Below, one piece after another: positions 36,846-46,595 of a DNA stretch of 64,000 nt. Position 1 is the first letter of the stretch. Each line of letters opens with the position of its first letter. The position numbers and the translations under genes are program-made. The notes beneath the pieces are model-generated. The model had not been told where the DNA came from and ran no database searches. It worked only from the letters and a program-made list of their open reading frames with translations. Location of the stretch: positions 296,873 through 360,872 of the forward strand of contig NZ_JACIJS010000002.1 of assembly GCF_014199445.1 (NCBI RefSeq), in the 5' to 3' direction. This DNA is from Rubricella aquisinus (GTDB taxonomy: Bacteria > Pseudomonadota > Alphaproteobacteria > Rhodobacterales > Rhodobacteraceae).

Positions 36846-37573
36846 GCATTATCATCACTGGGGCAAGTCGCGGGATCGGGCGCGCCTGTGCGGAGGCGCT
36901 GGCCATGGCGGGCGCGCCGCTTGTCATCAATTACCTGAACAACAGGCAAGCCGCGGCAGAGGTCGTGGCGGGCGTGGAGGCGATGGGCGGGCAAGCCATC
37001 GCGGTGCAGGGCGATATGGGGCAGGAGGCGGATGTGATCCGTCTGTTTGACGCGGCCCCTGCCCCGATCACGGGTGTGATCATCAACGCAGGCATCGTCG
37101 GGCCGAAAGCGGTGCTGGCGGATATGAGCGTGGAGCGGTTGCAGGGCATGCTCACCACCAACACGCTGAGCGCGCTTTTGACCGCGCGGGAGGCGGCACG
37201 GCGCATGGGTACGGACCGGGGCGGTCAGGGCGGCAGCATCGTCGTGATGTCCTCGGCGGCGGCGCGGATTGGCTCCCCGAATGAGTATGTGGATTATGCA
37301 GCCTCGAAAGGGGCGCTCGACACGATGACGCTGGGTCTGGCGAAGGAATTGGGACCAGTGGGCATCCGTGTGAACGCGATCCGCCCCGGCGTCACGCTCA
37401 CGGATATTCATGCCAGCGGCGGGCAGCCAGACCGCGCGGAGCGGATCGGCGCGCTGGTGCCGCTTGGTCGTGCGGGAGATGCAGCGGAGGTGGCTGCCGC
37501 GGCCGCATGGCTGCTGTCTGATGCGGCAAGCTATACGACCGGGGCGCTGTTGGATGTGGCCGGGGGGCGCTGA
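36842..37573 (+). CDS. SDR-family NAD(P)-dependent oxidoreductase
   Basis: 243 residues of the classical short-chain dehydrogenase type: TGASRGIG dinucleotide loop, NAG (IINAGIVG), catalytic Ser in VMSSAAAR and YAASK (Tyr-x3-Lys), then RVNAIRPGVTLTDI. Substrate unknown; FabG-like glucose/sugar or 3-oxoacyl reductase activity are options. ATG overlaps the transporter stop (ATGA). A G6/C6 hairpin (37562-37579) spans its stop codon, between it and the convergent amidohydrolase. Confidence 0.87.
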   Translation: MSIIITGASRGIGRACAEALAMAGAPLVINYLNNRQAAAEVVAGVEAMGGQAIAVQGDMGQEADVIRLFDAAPAPITGVIINAGIVGPKAVLADMSVERLQGMLTTNTLSALLTAREAARRMGTDRGGQGGSIVVMSSAAARIGSPNEYVDYAASKGALDTMTLGLAKELGPVGIRVNAIRPGVTLTDIHASGGQPDRAERIGALVPLGRAGDAAEVAAAAAWLLSDAASYTTGALLDVAGGR

Positions 37574-37585
37574 CCCCCCGCGCCA

Positions 37586-38752
37586 TTACGCGGCGGGCTG
37601 TGCCGTCTCCACCAGTTTGACGAAGAAGGACGCGCCGATTGGGCTGATCTCATCGTTGAAATCATATTCGGGATGATGCAGGCCCGCGCTTTCCCCCTGC
37701 CCGAGGAAGAAATACGCGCCTTTGCGCTCCTCCAGCATGTAGCTGAAATCCTCTGCCCCCATCATCGGGGCGACATCGGTGTTGACCATCTGCTCCCCTG
37801 CCACCATGGCCGCGACGCCCGCGGCGAAATCGGTGGCTTCGGGATCGTTGACGGTGACGGGATAGCCGCGCACATAATCCACCACGGCAGACGCGCCATG
37901 GGCAGCGGCCACGTTTTCCGCGACCTCGGACATGCGCGCGATGACCATTTCCTGCACATCCTTATTCAAGGTGCGCACGGTACCCGAAAGGCTCGCCTCG
38001 CCGGGGATCACGTTATGCGCAGTACCCGCATGGATCTGAGTGATTGAGACAACCGCCGATTCCAGCGGATCAGTGTTGCGCGACACGATAAGTTGCAGGG
38101 CGGAGGCAATCTGCACCGCCACCTGCACGCTATCCACACCAAAATGCGGCATCGCAGCGTGGGCACCCTTGCCCGTCACCTTGATCTCGAACGTGTCGGC
38201 AGCGGCCATGATCGCACCGGGGCGCGCCTGAAAGAAGCCGGGGGCATGACCGGGATGGTTATGGATGCCGTAGACTTGGGAGATGTTGAACTTCTCCATC
38301 AGCCCCTCGTCACACATCACCTTGGCCCCGCCGCCGCCTTCTTCTGCCGGTTGGAAGATCAGCGCCACCCGGCCCGAGAAATTGCGCGTCTCCGCCAGAT
38401 AGCGTGCAGCGCCCAGAAGCATCGTGGTGTGACCGTCATGGCCACAGGCGTGCATTTTGCCCTCATTCTTGGATTTATAGGGCAGATCGCGGACCTCCTG
38501 AATGGGCAGCGCATCCATATCCGCGCGCAGGCCAATCGTCGGCCCGTCGCCGCCCGCGCCGTTGATGATGGCGACCACACCGGTTTTGCCCATGCCCGTC
38601 ACGATCTCATCGACACCGAATTCGCGCAGCTTGCCCTCCACAAAGGCGGCTGTCTCATGACATTCAAACAGCAGCTCGGGGTTGGCATGGATGTGCTGGC
38701 GCCATTCTTTCATGTCGTTGTGGAATTCTGCGATGCGGTTGATCACCGGCAT
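37586..38752 (-). CDS. M20 family amidohydrolase (hippurate hydrolase-like)
   Basis: 388 residues; a cytosolic metallo-amidohydrolase of the M20D group. Metal ligands sit in MHACGHDGHTTMLLG and FQPAEEGGGGAKVM, with MMGAEDFSYML near the C-terminus; a dimerisation lid (residues about 190-300) separates them. Substrates of related enzymes include N-acyl amino acids, hippurate and N-acetyl-diaminopimelate; the exact one cannot be read here. Confidence 0.9.
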   Translation of the reverse strand: MPVINRIAEFHNDMKEWRQHIHANPELLFECHETAAFVEGKLREFGVDEIVTGMGKTGVVAIINGAGGDGPTIGLRADMDALPIQEVRDLPYKSKNEGKMHACGHDGHTTMLLGAARYLAETRNFSGRVALIFQPAEEGGGGAKVMCDEGLMEKFNISQVYGIHNHPGHAPGFFQARPGAIMAAADTFEIKVTGKGAHAAMPHFGVDSVQVAVQIASALQLIVSRNTDPLESAVVSITQIHAGTAHNVIPGEASLSGTVRTLNKDVQEMVIARMSEVAENVAAAHGASAVVDYVRGYPVTVNDPEATDFAAGVAAMVAGEQMVNTDVAPMMGAEDFSYMLEERKGAYFFLGQGESAGLHHPEYDFNDEISPIGASFFVKLVETAQPAA

Positions 38753-38860
38753 GGGTCTCTCCCTTTGGGGTTATGTCTCTGGCCGGGAGTAGATGCCTGT
38801 GACGCGGGATCGTCAAGCATCCCCCTTTTCCATTCCGCGCCATGGTGGCATCAAGGGGGC

Positions 38861-39700
38861 ATGACACACCCATTGCCCCTGCCCGCCTCCGATACGCTTG
38901 TCCATGATCCGCACGGCGGCATGGCGCGGCTGGTTGAGATCATGCGCCGCCTGCGCGACCCCGACACTGGCTGCCCGTGGGATATCGAGCAGGATTTCAG
39001 CACAATTGCCCCTTACACGATCGAAGAAGCCTATGAAGTGGCCGATGCCATCGCGCGCGCGGACATGGCCGATCTGGCCGATGAGCTGGGCGATCTTCTC
39101 CTTCAGGTTGTGTACCACGCGCAGATGGGGGCCGAATCAGCGGCCTTTGATCTGGACACCGTGATCACAGGCATTTGCGACAAGATGATCCGCCGACATC
39201 CGCATGTGTTTGGCGAGGACAGTCGCGAAAAGACCGCAGAACAGCAAACCGCCGATTGGGAAGCGATCAAGGCGGCCGAGCGCGCGCGCAAGGGGGATGC
39301 TGGCCCCAAGCGCACCCTTGACGGGGTTGCGGCAGGCCTGCCCGCCCTGACCCGCGCGATCAAACTGCAAAACCGCGCGGCCCGGGTCGGATTTGACTGG
39401 CCCGAAACCGATCAGGTGCTCGACAAGATCGTGGAGGAGGCTCAGGAACTCCGCACGGCGGAAAACGCTGACCATCGGTTCGAGGAGTTTGGCGACCTGA
39501 TGTTCGTGATGGCCAATCTTGCCCGGCACATGGACATTGATCCGGAAGCGGCTCTGCGCGCAGCGAACCAGAAATTCACCCGCCGTTTCAATCAAATAGA
39601 GGATGATCTTAACAAGATCGGAAAGTCCCCCAGCCAATCCACCCTGGCCGAGATGGACGCCCTGTGGGACGCGGCGAAAGCACGGGAGAAGCGGGATTAA
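38861..39700 (+). CDS. mazG: Nucleoside triphosphate pyrophosphohydrolase
   Basis: MazG hydrolyses NTPs to NMPs and PPi, cleaning up abnormal nucleotides. 279 residues with two MazG repeats: RRLRDPDTGCPWDIEQDFSTI with EEAYEVADAI and ELGDLLLQVVYHAQM in the first, and RVGFDWPETDQVLDKIVEEAQEL with EFGDLMFVMANLARH in the second. ATG at 38861 begins the family N-terminus. The last four bases overlap the convergent gene at 39697. Confidence 0.95.
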   Translation: MTHPLPLPASDTLVHDPHGGMARLVEIMRRLRDPDTGCPWDIEQDFSTIAPYTIEEAYEVADAIARADMADLADELGDLLLQVVYHAQMGAESAAFDLDTVITGICDKMIRRHPHVFGEDSREKTAEQQTADWEAIKAAERARKGDAGPKRTLDGVAAGLPALTRAIKLQNRAARVGFDWPETDQVLDKIVEEAQELRTAENADHRFEEFGDLMFVMANLARHMDIDPEAALRAANQKFTRRFNQIEDDLNKIGKSPSQSTLAEMDALWDAAKAREKRD

Positions 39701-40029
39701 CGCCCGCTCAGCCGCTGTTCGCGTTGCCGCCGGATGGAGCGGAACACCTCCGGCTCGGGCGCTTTACTGCCGCGCTGAAACTGGGCCTCCCGCGGATCCT
39801 TGACCTTGCGCACCACGCCGCCGCTCTCCTCCGCGACGCCGTCGCTTGAGAAAACGAACATCGCCAACGCCACACCGCCCAAAATCAACAGCGATACCGT
39901 CACGACGAGCGCGTAAAGCTCAATCGTGCCGATCCCCATAGCCGCGGCAATCGTCTCCACCAGAGACAATTCCCCATCGGGGGATGCTCCCTCGGGGGCG
40001 AGAGTGATATGTCGTGCGCCGTTGCTCAT
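39697..40029 (-). CDS. Single-TM hypothetical protein
   Basis: 110 residues: polar N-terminus, one TM helix (ELYALVVTVSLLILGGVALAMFVF, about 37-60), and a basic C-terminal tail (VRKVKDPREAQFQRGSK, RSIRRQREQRLSGR). No family is recognised. Codon use matches core genes. It is convergent with mazG and divergent from eno. Confidence 0.6.
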   Translation of the reverse strand: MSNGARHITLAPEGASPDGELSLVETIAAAMGIGTIELYALVVTVSLLILGGVALAMFVFSSDGVAEESGGVVRKVKDPREAQFQRGSKAPEPEVFRSIRRQREQRLSGR

Positions 40030-40194
40030 GCGCCCCTATGCTCAAAAAGTGGTGTTTGAGGCAAAACTTACCACATTTCAGGGGGTTCTGTCAGCATCAC
40101 CGCGTGTTCCACTTGCGGTTGCGGCACGCGGAGGCCAATTGCCCCCTTTAATTTCTGGCCCCTTCTGGTGTAGGGCATGCGTGGCCCATTTTGA

Positions 40195-41502
<1,308 letters not shown>

Positions 41503-41538
41503 GAGGTTTTATGCCTCTGGCGGGAGGTATTGACCACG

Positions 41539-41621
41539 GTTTGACCAATTTAGAGTGTTTTCCGCTTTTGGCGTTCGACCAAGGGGAGAGGCAGCCAAAA
41601 GCGGGGCTCATGCGGTCAAAC
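41539..41621. other. Nested inverted repeats forming a large stem-loop
   Basis: Two perfect nested stems: GTTTGACC (41539-41546) with GGTCAAAC (41614-41621), and inside it CCGCTTTTGGC (41562-41572) with GCCAAAAGCGG (41594-41604). The interval holds no gene (41503-41853 is non-coding). Could be a structured 3' UTR or a small RNA ending at the terminator at 41714-41753. Confidence 0.55.
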
Positions 41622-41713
41622 TGAGGCCTTAAGAAAAAAGAAACCATTGCGGTTTTAAGCTGATCCTACGGTACAGGCGGGAGCGCCGATGACCGTGAAA
41701 GAAGAAGCAATGG

Positions 41714-41753
41714 CACCCTGTCTCTGAAAACGAGGCAGGGTGTTTTCTTTTTT
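41714..41753 (+). terminator. Rho-independent terminator downstream of eno
   Basis: An 11-bp stem (CACCCTGTCTC at 41714-41724 with GAGGCAGGGTG at 41732-41742, one G-U pair), 7-base loop, followed by TTTTCTTTTTT. Oriented rightward, 212 bases after the eno stop. Confidence 0.85.
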
Positions 41754-41853
41754 CCCTAAATACCTCCCGCCGGAGGCATCGAGCGCCGAACAGGCGCTCA
41801 AACAAACAGACTTGGCGCAGCCTCATTAAGCTTTTCCGGCGAAGGACCTAAGC

Positions 41854-43032
41854 CTATGGCACCACCCCATCCGCAATCAGTGACGCGATCTCTTCGGCGG
41901 TGAAGCCCGCTTCTTCCAGCACCTCGCGGCCATGCTCGCCAAAGCGGGGCGGGCGGCGGCGGGTTGCGTCTGCGGGGGTCCGGCTCATCGCGATGGGATT
42001 GCCCACAACCTTTGTGCCGTCAGCCTCCGTCACCATCCCGCGATGGATCGTGTGGGGATGGGTCAGCACCTCAGGCGGGTCCAGCACCGGGCCTGCGGGC
42101 ACGCCCTTGGCCATCAAGGTGGCGGCCAGCACCTCCCCATCATGGGTTGCAAGATACGGGATCAATGCGGTGCGGAGCGCATCGCGGTTCTGGTTGCGCG
42201 CCGGGTGATCGTGAAAGCGGGGATCGCGGGTCAGCGCCTCCGCGCCAATCACGCTGCAAAGCTTGACGAACTGACCGTCATTCGCCGCCGCGATATAGAC
42301 CGGCACCGTCGCGGTCGGGAACGCGTCATAGGGTGTGATGTTGGGATGCGCGTTGCCCATCCGCTGCGGCCGCTTGCCCGACAAAAACCAATTGGCGGCT
42401 TGGGGATGCAACAGGCTGACCGCCACATCATAGAGTGTCATGTCAATGAATTGGCCTAGGCCCGAGCGTTCCCGCTCATAGAGTGCCATCAGGATGCCCG
42501 ACATCGCCGCCATGCCCGTGCCAATGTCAACAAGCGGGATGCCCATGCGCACCGGATCACGGCCTGCCTCGCCATTCACCGCCATAAGCCCCGATTGGGC
42601 CTGCACCACCGCATCATAGCCCGGCAGCCCGCCATGGGGGCCAGTGGCGCCAAAGCCAGAGATGCGGCAATGGATCAGCCGGGGGAACCGGGCGCTGAGG
42701 CTCTCATAGCCCAAGCCCCATTTCTCCATTCCGCCGGGTTTGAAATTCTCCACGATGACATCAGCGGTTTCCAAAAGTCGCCACAGCACGTCCCTACCCG
42801 CCTGTTGCCGCAGGTCAAGCGCCATGCCGCGTTTGTTGCGGTTGGCCCCGTTGAAATAGCTCGCAGCCCCCGTGCCCTCATCAAAGGGTGGACCCCAATG
42901 GCGGGTCTCGTCGCCCATGGGTGGCTCGATCTTGATCACATCCGCGCCATGATCGCCCAGCCATTGGGTCGCGAAAGGACCACCGAGCACACGGGTCAGG
43001 TCGATCACCCTCACATCATCCAGCGCGCCCAT
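41854..43032 (-). CDS. CaiB/BaiF (class III) CoA transferase
   Basis: 392 residues: VIDLTRVLGGPFATQWLGDHGADVIKIE split across the N-terminal Rossmann part, the acidic pocket region NRNKRGMALDLRQQAGRD, YDAVVQAQSGLMAVNGEAG with the Asp/Glu region of the family, and the C-terminal GVPAGPVLDPPEVLTHPH. These enzymes move CoA between carboxylic acids, often to activate a substrate for catabolism. Last gene of the leftward acyl-CoA cluster; start ATG shares a base with the kinase stop. Confidence 0.92.
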   Translation of the reverse strand: MGALDDVRVIDLTRVLGGPFATQWLGDHGADVIKIEPPMGDETRHWGPPFDEGTGAASYFNGANRNKRGMALDLRQQAGRDVLWRLLETADVIVENFKPGGMEKWGLGYESLSARFPRLIHCRISGFGATGPHGGLPGYDAVVQAQSGLMAVNGEAGRDPVRMGIPLVDIGTGMAAMSGILMALYERERSGLGQFIDMTLYDVAVSLLHPQAANWFLSGKRPQRMGNAHPNITPYDAFPTATVPVYIAAANDGQFVKLCSVIGAEALTRDPRFHDHPARNQNRDALRTALIPYLATHDGEVLAATLMAKGVPAGPVLDPPEVLTHPHTIHRGMVTEADGTKVVGNPIAMSRTPADATRRRPPRFGEHGREVLEEAGFTAEEIASLIADGVVP

Positions 43033-44048
43033 TAGCCCCTCACCACACGGTCGAGTGCAGCCGCCGCGAACATCGGCACATATGCGCCAAGGGCAAGGCC
43101 CCCTTGGGGATCAGACGCGTTGCCATCAAGCGCGCGTTTCTTCACGCCCTGAAGGATCGCGGCCATCCGGAAAAAGCTGAACGCGATTGCATAGGTCAGG
43201 TCTGGCACATCGGATAGGCCCGCGCGGCGGGCATAGCTTTCGATATAGGCCGCATCGCTGGGGATACCGAGGGACGCGCGATCCACACCCGCAAGGCCCC
43301 GGCCCGTTTTGCCCGGTGGCATTTGCCATTGCATGATCTGATAGCCCAGATCGGCAAAGGGATGGCCCAGCGTGGACAATTCCCAATCAAGCACAGCGTT
43401 CACCCGGCCCTGCCCGTCAAACAGCAGATTGTCGATGCGCCAATCGCCATGGACAAGGCTCACCCGGCCATCATCGGCAGGCATGTTCGCCTCCAGCCAC
43501 GCGATCAGCGCGTCCATGTCGGGGATCGTTTCCGTCTCGGAAGCACGGTATTGACTGGTCCAGCGGCCCACCTGCCGGGCGAAATAATTGCCGGGCTTGC
43601 CGTAGTCAGAGAGGCCCACCGCCGCCACATCCACGGCGTGCAGGCGAACGAGGGTTTCGTTCATGCTGTCGAACACTTGCCCGCGCGCATCCGCATCAAG
43701 GTCTTGCGTGCGTGGATCGACCCAGTTGCGGCCCGCGACATGGCTCATGACGTAGAACATGGAGCCGATCACGCCATCATCCTCACACAGATGCAGCGCC
43801 TTGGGGACCGGAACGTCGGTCGCGGCAAGGGCGGAGATCACGCGAAATTCGCGGTCCACGGCGTGTGCGGATTTCAACAAATTCCCCTCCGGCTTGCGGC
43901 GCAGAACATAGGTGCCACTGGCCGCATGAAGGATGAAAGTCGGGTTCGACTGGCCCGTCGCCGTCTTTTCGGCTCGCAGCGGCCCCTTGAAGCCGGGGAT
44001 ATGGGCGGTGAGGTAATTCTCCACCTTTTCAAGGTCTAGTGCGGCCAT
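43032..44048 (-). CDS. APH-fold phosphotransferase family protein (ACAD10/11 kinase-like)
   Basis: 338 residues with the aminoglycoside-phosphotransferase/choline-kinase fold: TGQSNPTFIL and YVLRRKPEGNLL (ATP-binding Lys), the catalytic loop VHGDWRIDNLLF and the metal-binding VLDWELSTLGHPFADLG. This subgroup is homologous to the N-terminal kinase part of ACAD10/11 and to LvaA, which phosphorylate 4-hydroxyacyl-CoA. ATG 44048 or GTG 44054 (overlapping the dehydrogenase stop) are both possible starts. Drug resistance is unlikely. Confidence 0.9.
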   Translation of the reverse strand: MAALDLEKVENYLTAHIPGFKGPLRAEKTATGQSNPTFILHAASGTYVLRRKPEGNLLKSAHAVDREFRVISALAATDVPVPKALHLCEDDGVIGSMFYVMSHVAGRNWVDPRTQDLDADARGQVFDSMNETLVRLHAVDVAAVGLSDYGKPGNYFARQVGRWTSQYRASETETIPDMDALIAWLEANMPADDGRVSLVHGDWRIDNLLFDGQGRVNAVLDWELSTLGHPFADLGYQIMQWQMPPGKTGRGLAGVDRASLGIPSDAAYIESYARRAGLSDVPDLTYAIAFSFFRMAAILQGVKKRALDGNASDPQGGLALGAYVPMFAAAALDRVVRG

Positions 44049-44050
44049 GC

Positions 44051-45283
44051 TCACGCGCTCTGATTGGTATAGCGGCGCAATTCGGCGCGGGCGACCTGAC
44101 GGCGGTGCACCGCGTCTGGCCCATCGGCCAAGCGCAAGGTGCGCACATGGGTCCATGCCGCCGCAAGGGGCGTGTCCTGACTGATGCCTTGCGCGCCATG
44201 CATCTGCACGGCCTCGTCGATCACTTCAAGCGCGATGCGCGGGGCCTCCACCTTGATCGCGGAAATCCACGGAGCGGCGGCGCGCATATCGCCCTGATCC
44301 ATCATCCACGCGGCCTTGAGGCAGAGCATGCGGGCCTGTTCAATCTTCATCCGGCTTTCCGCGATGATGTCGAAATTCGCGCCAAGTTGGGCGAGTGGTT
44401 TGCCGAAAGCCTCCCGCGCCAAGGACCGGCGGCACATCAACTCAAGCGCCATTTCCGCCTGCCCGATGGCGCGCATGCAATGGTGGATGCGCCCGGGGCC
44501 AAGCCGCCCTTGGGAGATTTCAAAGCCGCGCCCCTCCCCCAAAAGCAAATTTTCAGCAGGTACCCGCACATCCGTGAAGCGGATATGCATATGGCCATGG
44601 GGGGCGTCGTCATGGCCGTATACCTCCATCGGGCGCAGCACGTCGATGCCGGGGGTTTTCGCGTCCACCACGATCATGGAGTGCTGCTGGTGTTTGCCCC
44701 GCTCTGCCGAAGGAGAGGACACCATCACGATATAGACCGCGCAACGCGGATCGCCCGCACCTGAGGCCCACCATTTCTCCCCATTCAGAACGTAGTCATC
44801 ACCGTCCCGCACGCAGGACAGGGACATATTCGTTGCATCGGAGGAGGCCACCTGCGGCTCCGTCATCAGATAGGCGGAGCGGATGTCACCGTTCAAAAGC
44901 GGCTTCAGCCACTGCTCTTTCATCGTGTCGGTGCCGTAGCGGTGGAACACTTCCATATTGCCAGTATCGGGGGCGGAGCAGTTGAAAACCTCCGCCGCGA
45001 GATGCACCTTGCCCATTTCTTCGGCCAGATAGGCGTAATCCACGGTGCTGAGGCCACCGCCCTTTTCGGGGTCAGACAGCCAGAGGTTCCAAAGTCCCGC
45101 GGCCTTCGCCTTGTCCTTCAATCCCTCAAGGATTTCGGTCTGACGGGCGGAATATTCAAACCGGTTGCCCGTCTCGCCCACGCGGGAGAGGAATTCGTCC
45201 GACAGCGGCTTGATCTCGTCCTGCACCATGCTGCGCACTTGTGTGATCAAATCCGCGACGCGTGTGCTTGGCCCCAAATCCAT
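44051..45283 (-). CDS. Acyl-CoA dehydrogenase (ACAD10/11-like)
   Basis: 410 residues of the flavin acyl-CoA dehydrogenase fold: YLMTEPQVASSDATNM (FAD/substrate segment), LNGEKWWASGAGDPRC, GPGRIHHCMRAIGQAEMALELM, and the C-terminal MHGAQGISQDTPLAAAW and LADGPDAVHRRQVAR, the subgroup paired with APH-fold kinases. ATG 45283 has GGGGAGA upstream; the frame extends 33 bases further. Directly upstream of the kinase gene, overlapping by a few bases, as if an ACAD11-type fusion had been split. Confidence 0.92.
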   Translation of the reverse strand: MDLGPSTRVADLITQVRSMVQDEIKPLSDEFLSRVGETGNRFEYSARQTEILEGLKDKAKAAGLWNLWLSDPEKGGGLSTVDYAYLAEEMGKVHLAAEVFNCSAPDTGNMEVFHRYGTDTMKEQWLKPLLNGDIRSAYLMTEPQVASSDATNMSLSCVRDGDDYVLNGEKWWASGAGDPRCAVYIVMVSSPSAERGKHQQHSMIVVDAKTPGIDVLRPMEVYGHDDAPHGHMHIRFTDVRVPAENLLLGEGRGFEISQGRLGPGRIHHCMRAIGQAEMALELMCRRSLAREAFGKPLAQLGANFDIIAESRMKIEQARMLCLKAAWMMDQGDMRAAAPWISAIKVEAPRIALEVIDEAVQMHGAQGISQDTPLAAAWTHVRTLRLADGPDAVHRRQVARAELRRYTNQSA

Positions 45284-45351
45284 TGTCGATCTCCCCATGT
45301 TTGCTTTTCGCGCCATGGTGGCGCGCGGTCACGGCACCTGCAAGCGGGAAG

Positions 45352-45822
45352 TCACGGTGACGGGACGTAAACCCGAATGATCCAGCGCGCGGCAAGCGCG
45401 GGGCGCGGGCTGGCATCGCAGTCCATCGTGACGTCATGGTGCAGTGTCAAAGCGCCCTCGGCAAAGCTGCTTTGGGCCAAGGTAAAGCGCCCCCGCAACT
45501 GCGCGCCAGATGGGACGGGGCTGAGAAACCGCAGCTTATCAAACCCATAATTGACGCCATGGGTCATCCCGATCGGCACCGGCACGCAGTCATAGGCCAT
45601 GGCGGACAAAAGAGAGAGCGTCAAAAATCCGTGGGCCACGGTGCCGCCAAACGGTGTCTTGGCCGCTTTATCAGGGTCGGTATGGATGAACTGGCGGTCC
45701 TCCGTGAGGTCCGCGAAATGGTCGATCATCGGCTGATCCAGCGTGAACCAGCGGCTGACGCCAACCTCCTGCCCGACAAGATCGGCAAATGCCTCCAGCG
45801 GGATATGATGGCGATAGGTCAT
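45352..45822 (-). CDS. MaoC family enoyl-CoA hydratase
   Basis: 156 residues with the hot-dog-fold hydratase motif: DHFADLTEDRQFIHTDPDKAA (catalytic Asp and His) and GGTVAHGFLTLSLLSAM. Hydrates or dehydrates enoyl-CoA thioesters. Start overlaps the PhyH-like gene stop; 68 bases separate its stop from the dehydrogenase start, so all may share one transcript. Confidence 0.92.
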   Translation of the reverse strand: MTYRHHIPLEAFADLVGQEVGVSRWFTLDQPMIDHFADLTEDRQFIHTDPDKAAKTPFGGTVAHGFLTLSLLSAMAYDCVPVPIGMTHGVNYGFDKLRFLSPVPSGAQLRGRFTLAQSSFAEGALTLHHDVTMDCDASPRPALAARWIIRVYVPSP

Positions 45823-46595
45823 GGGGCCTCCAACCAGCTTTGGGGGTCAAGCTGCCCCTCGGGGCGGAAATAGGCAATGGCCCGGCGCGGGGCCGGGCTG
45901 TCGCGCCATGGGGCTACGCCATGCAGGCTGAGGCGGTGCATGAGGATCGCCTGCCCCGGTGTCACAGTGATCTCCACCCGTGAGCAATCGCTGAACACCC
46001 GGCGGCGGGTGGTAGTATAGACATCCGTGAGGTCGATATCGCCCCATCTGTCCGGGGGCGTGGCGTGAAAAGCCGTGCGCAAGGCACGACGCATCACCTC
46101 ATGACTGCCCTCATAAACGGTCAGCGGGCTGTTGCCATGCGTCACCTCATCCAAGGGAAGGCCAAGGATGAAAGCGTGGTACTCCCGCAAGTGACGGCGG
46201 CGGTTAGGCCCCTCGGGCAGCAAACCATCAAGATGGGTGGCATCGCGGCTACGGCGGAACCGGTGGGCGGCGTCACTCTCCCCTGCGTCCTGCTTGGGAT
46301 AGCCGGGATAGGTGACGGAAAGCTGCCCGCGATCCCATGACACCGGGCCATAAAGGTCGGTTGCGGTGGTGACCGCTTTGCCAGTCAAAGGCACACCATT
46401 CAACCGGCCGTGCGCGTCATTTTGCAGGATATTGACGCCCGCAAACCACGTTTCCCCGTGGCGCAGCCAGCGGGATTGCTGGGTCGGGTCCGACAGGATT
46501 TGCACGGCGACAGGCCGGACGGAGGCAACCCATGCCTCAATGCCGGGGTCTGTCGGGATCAGTTCCCACCCACGCGACAGGAGCGCCCTGCTCAC
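45819..46595 (-). CDS. Phytanoyl-CoA dioxygenase-like protein
   Basis: 258 residues. VYEGSHEVMRRALRTAF and TVTPGQAILMHRLSLHGVAPW fit the double-stranded beta-helix of PhyH-type Fe(II)/2-oxoglutarate oxygenases: a late His (HGVAP) and a C-terminal Arg-rich strand are present. The upstream His-x-Asp is not clear, so activity is uncertain. It lies between tauE-like and maoC-like genes with four-base overlaps on both sides, tying it to the acyl-CoA cluster. Confidence 0.6.
   Translation of the reverse strand: MSRALLSRGWELIPTDPGIEAWVASVRPVAVQILSDPTQQSRWLRHGETWFAGVNILQNDAHGRLNGVPLTGKAVTTATDLYGPVSWDRGQLSVTYPGYPKQDAGESDAAHRFRRSRDATHLDGLLPEGPNRRRHLREYHAFILGLPLDEVTHGNSPLTVYEGSHEVMRRALRTAFHATPPDRWGDIDLTDVYTTTRRRVFSDCSRVEITVTPGQAILMHRLSLHGVAPWRDSPAPRRAIAYFRPEGQLDPQSWLEAP

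Larger units (their letters stand above)
41511..41779. repeat. Inverted 3'-end hairpin motif pair between eno and the convergent CoA transferase
   Basis: The 21 bases at 41511-41531 recur in inverted orientation at 41759-41779 with one mismatch. Each is itself a small hairpin (GCCTC-YGGCG-GGAGG followed by TATT). Because eno and the CoA-transferase gene converge, each copy reads in the same sense on the transcript that runs into it, directly after the stop of eno and about 75 bases after that of the CoA transferase. A gene-end or attenuating role is inferred. Confidence 0.6.

Noticed and set aside
43032..44048. Aminoglycoside resistance phosphotransferase
   Set aside because: The APH fold is present, but context (acyl-CoA dehydrogenase, CoA transferase, MaoC) and sequence place it with ACAD10/11-type kinases.
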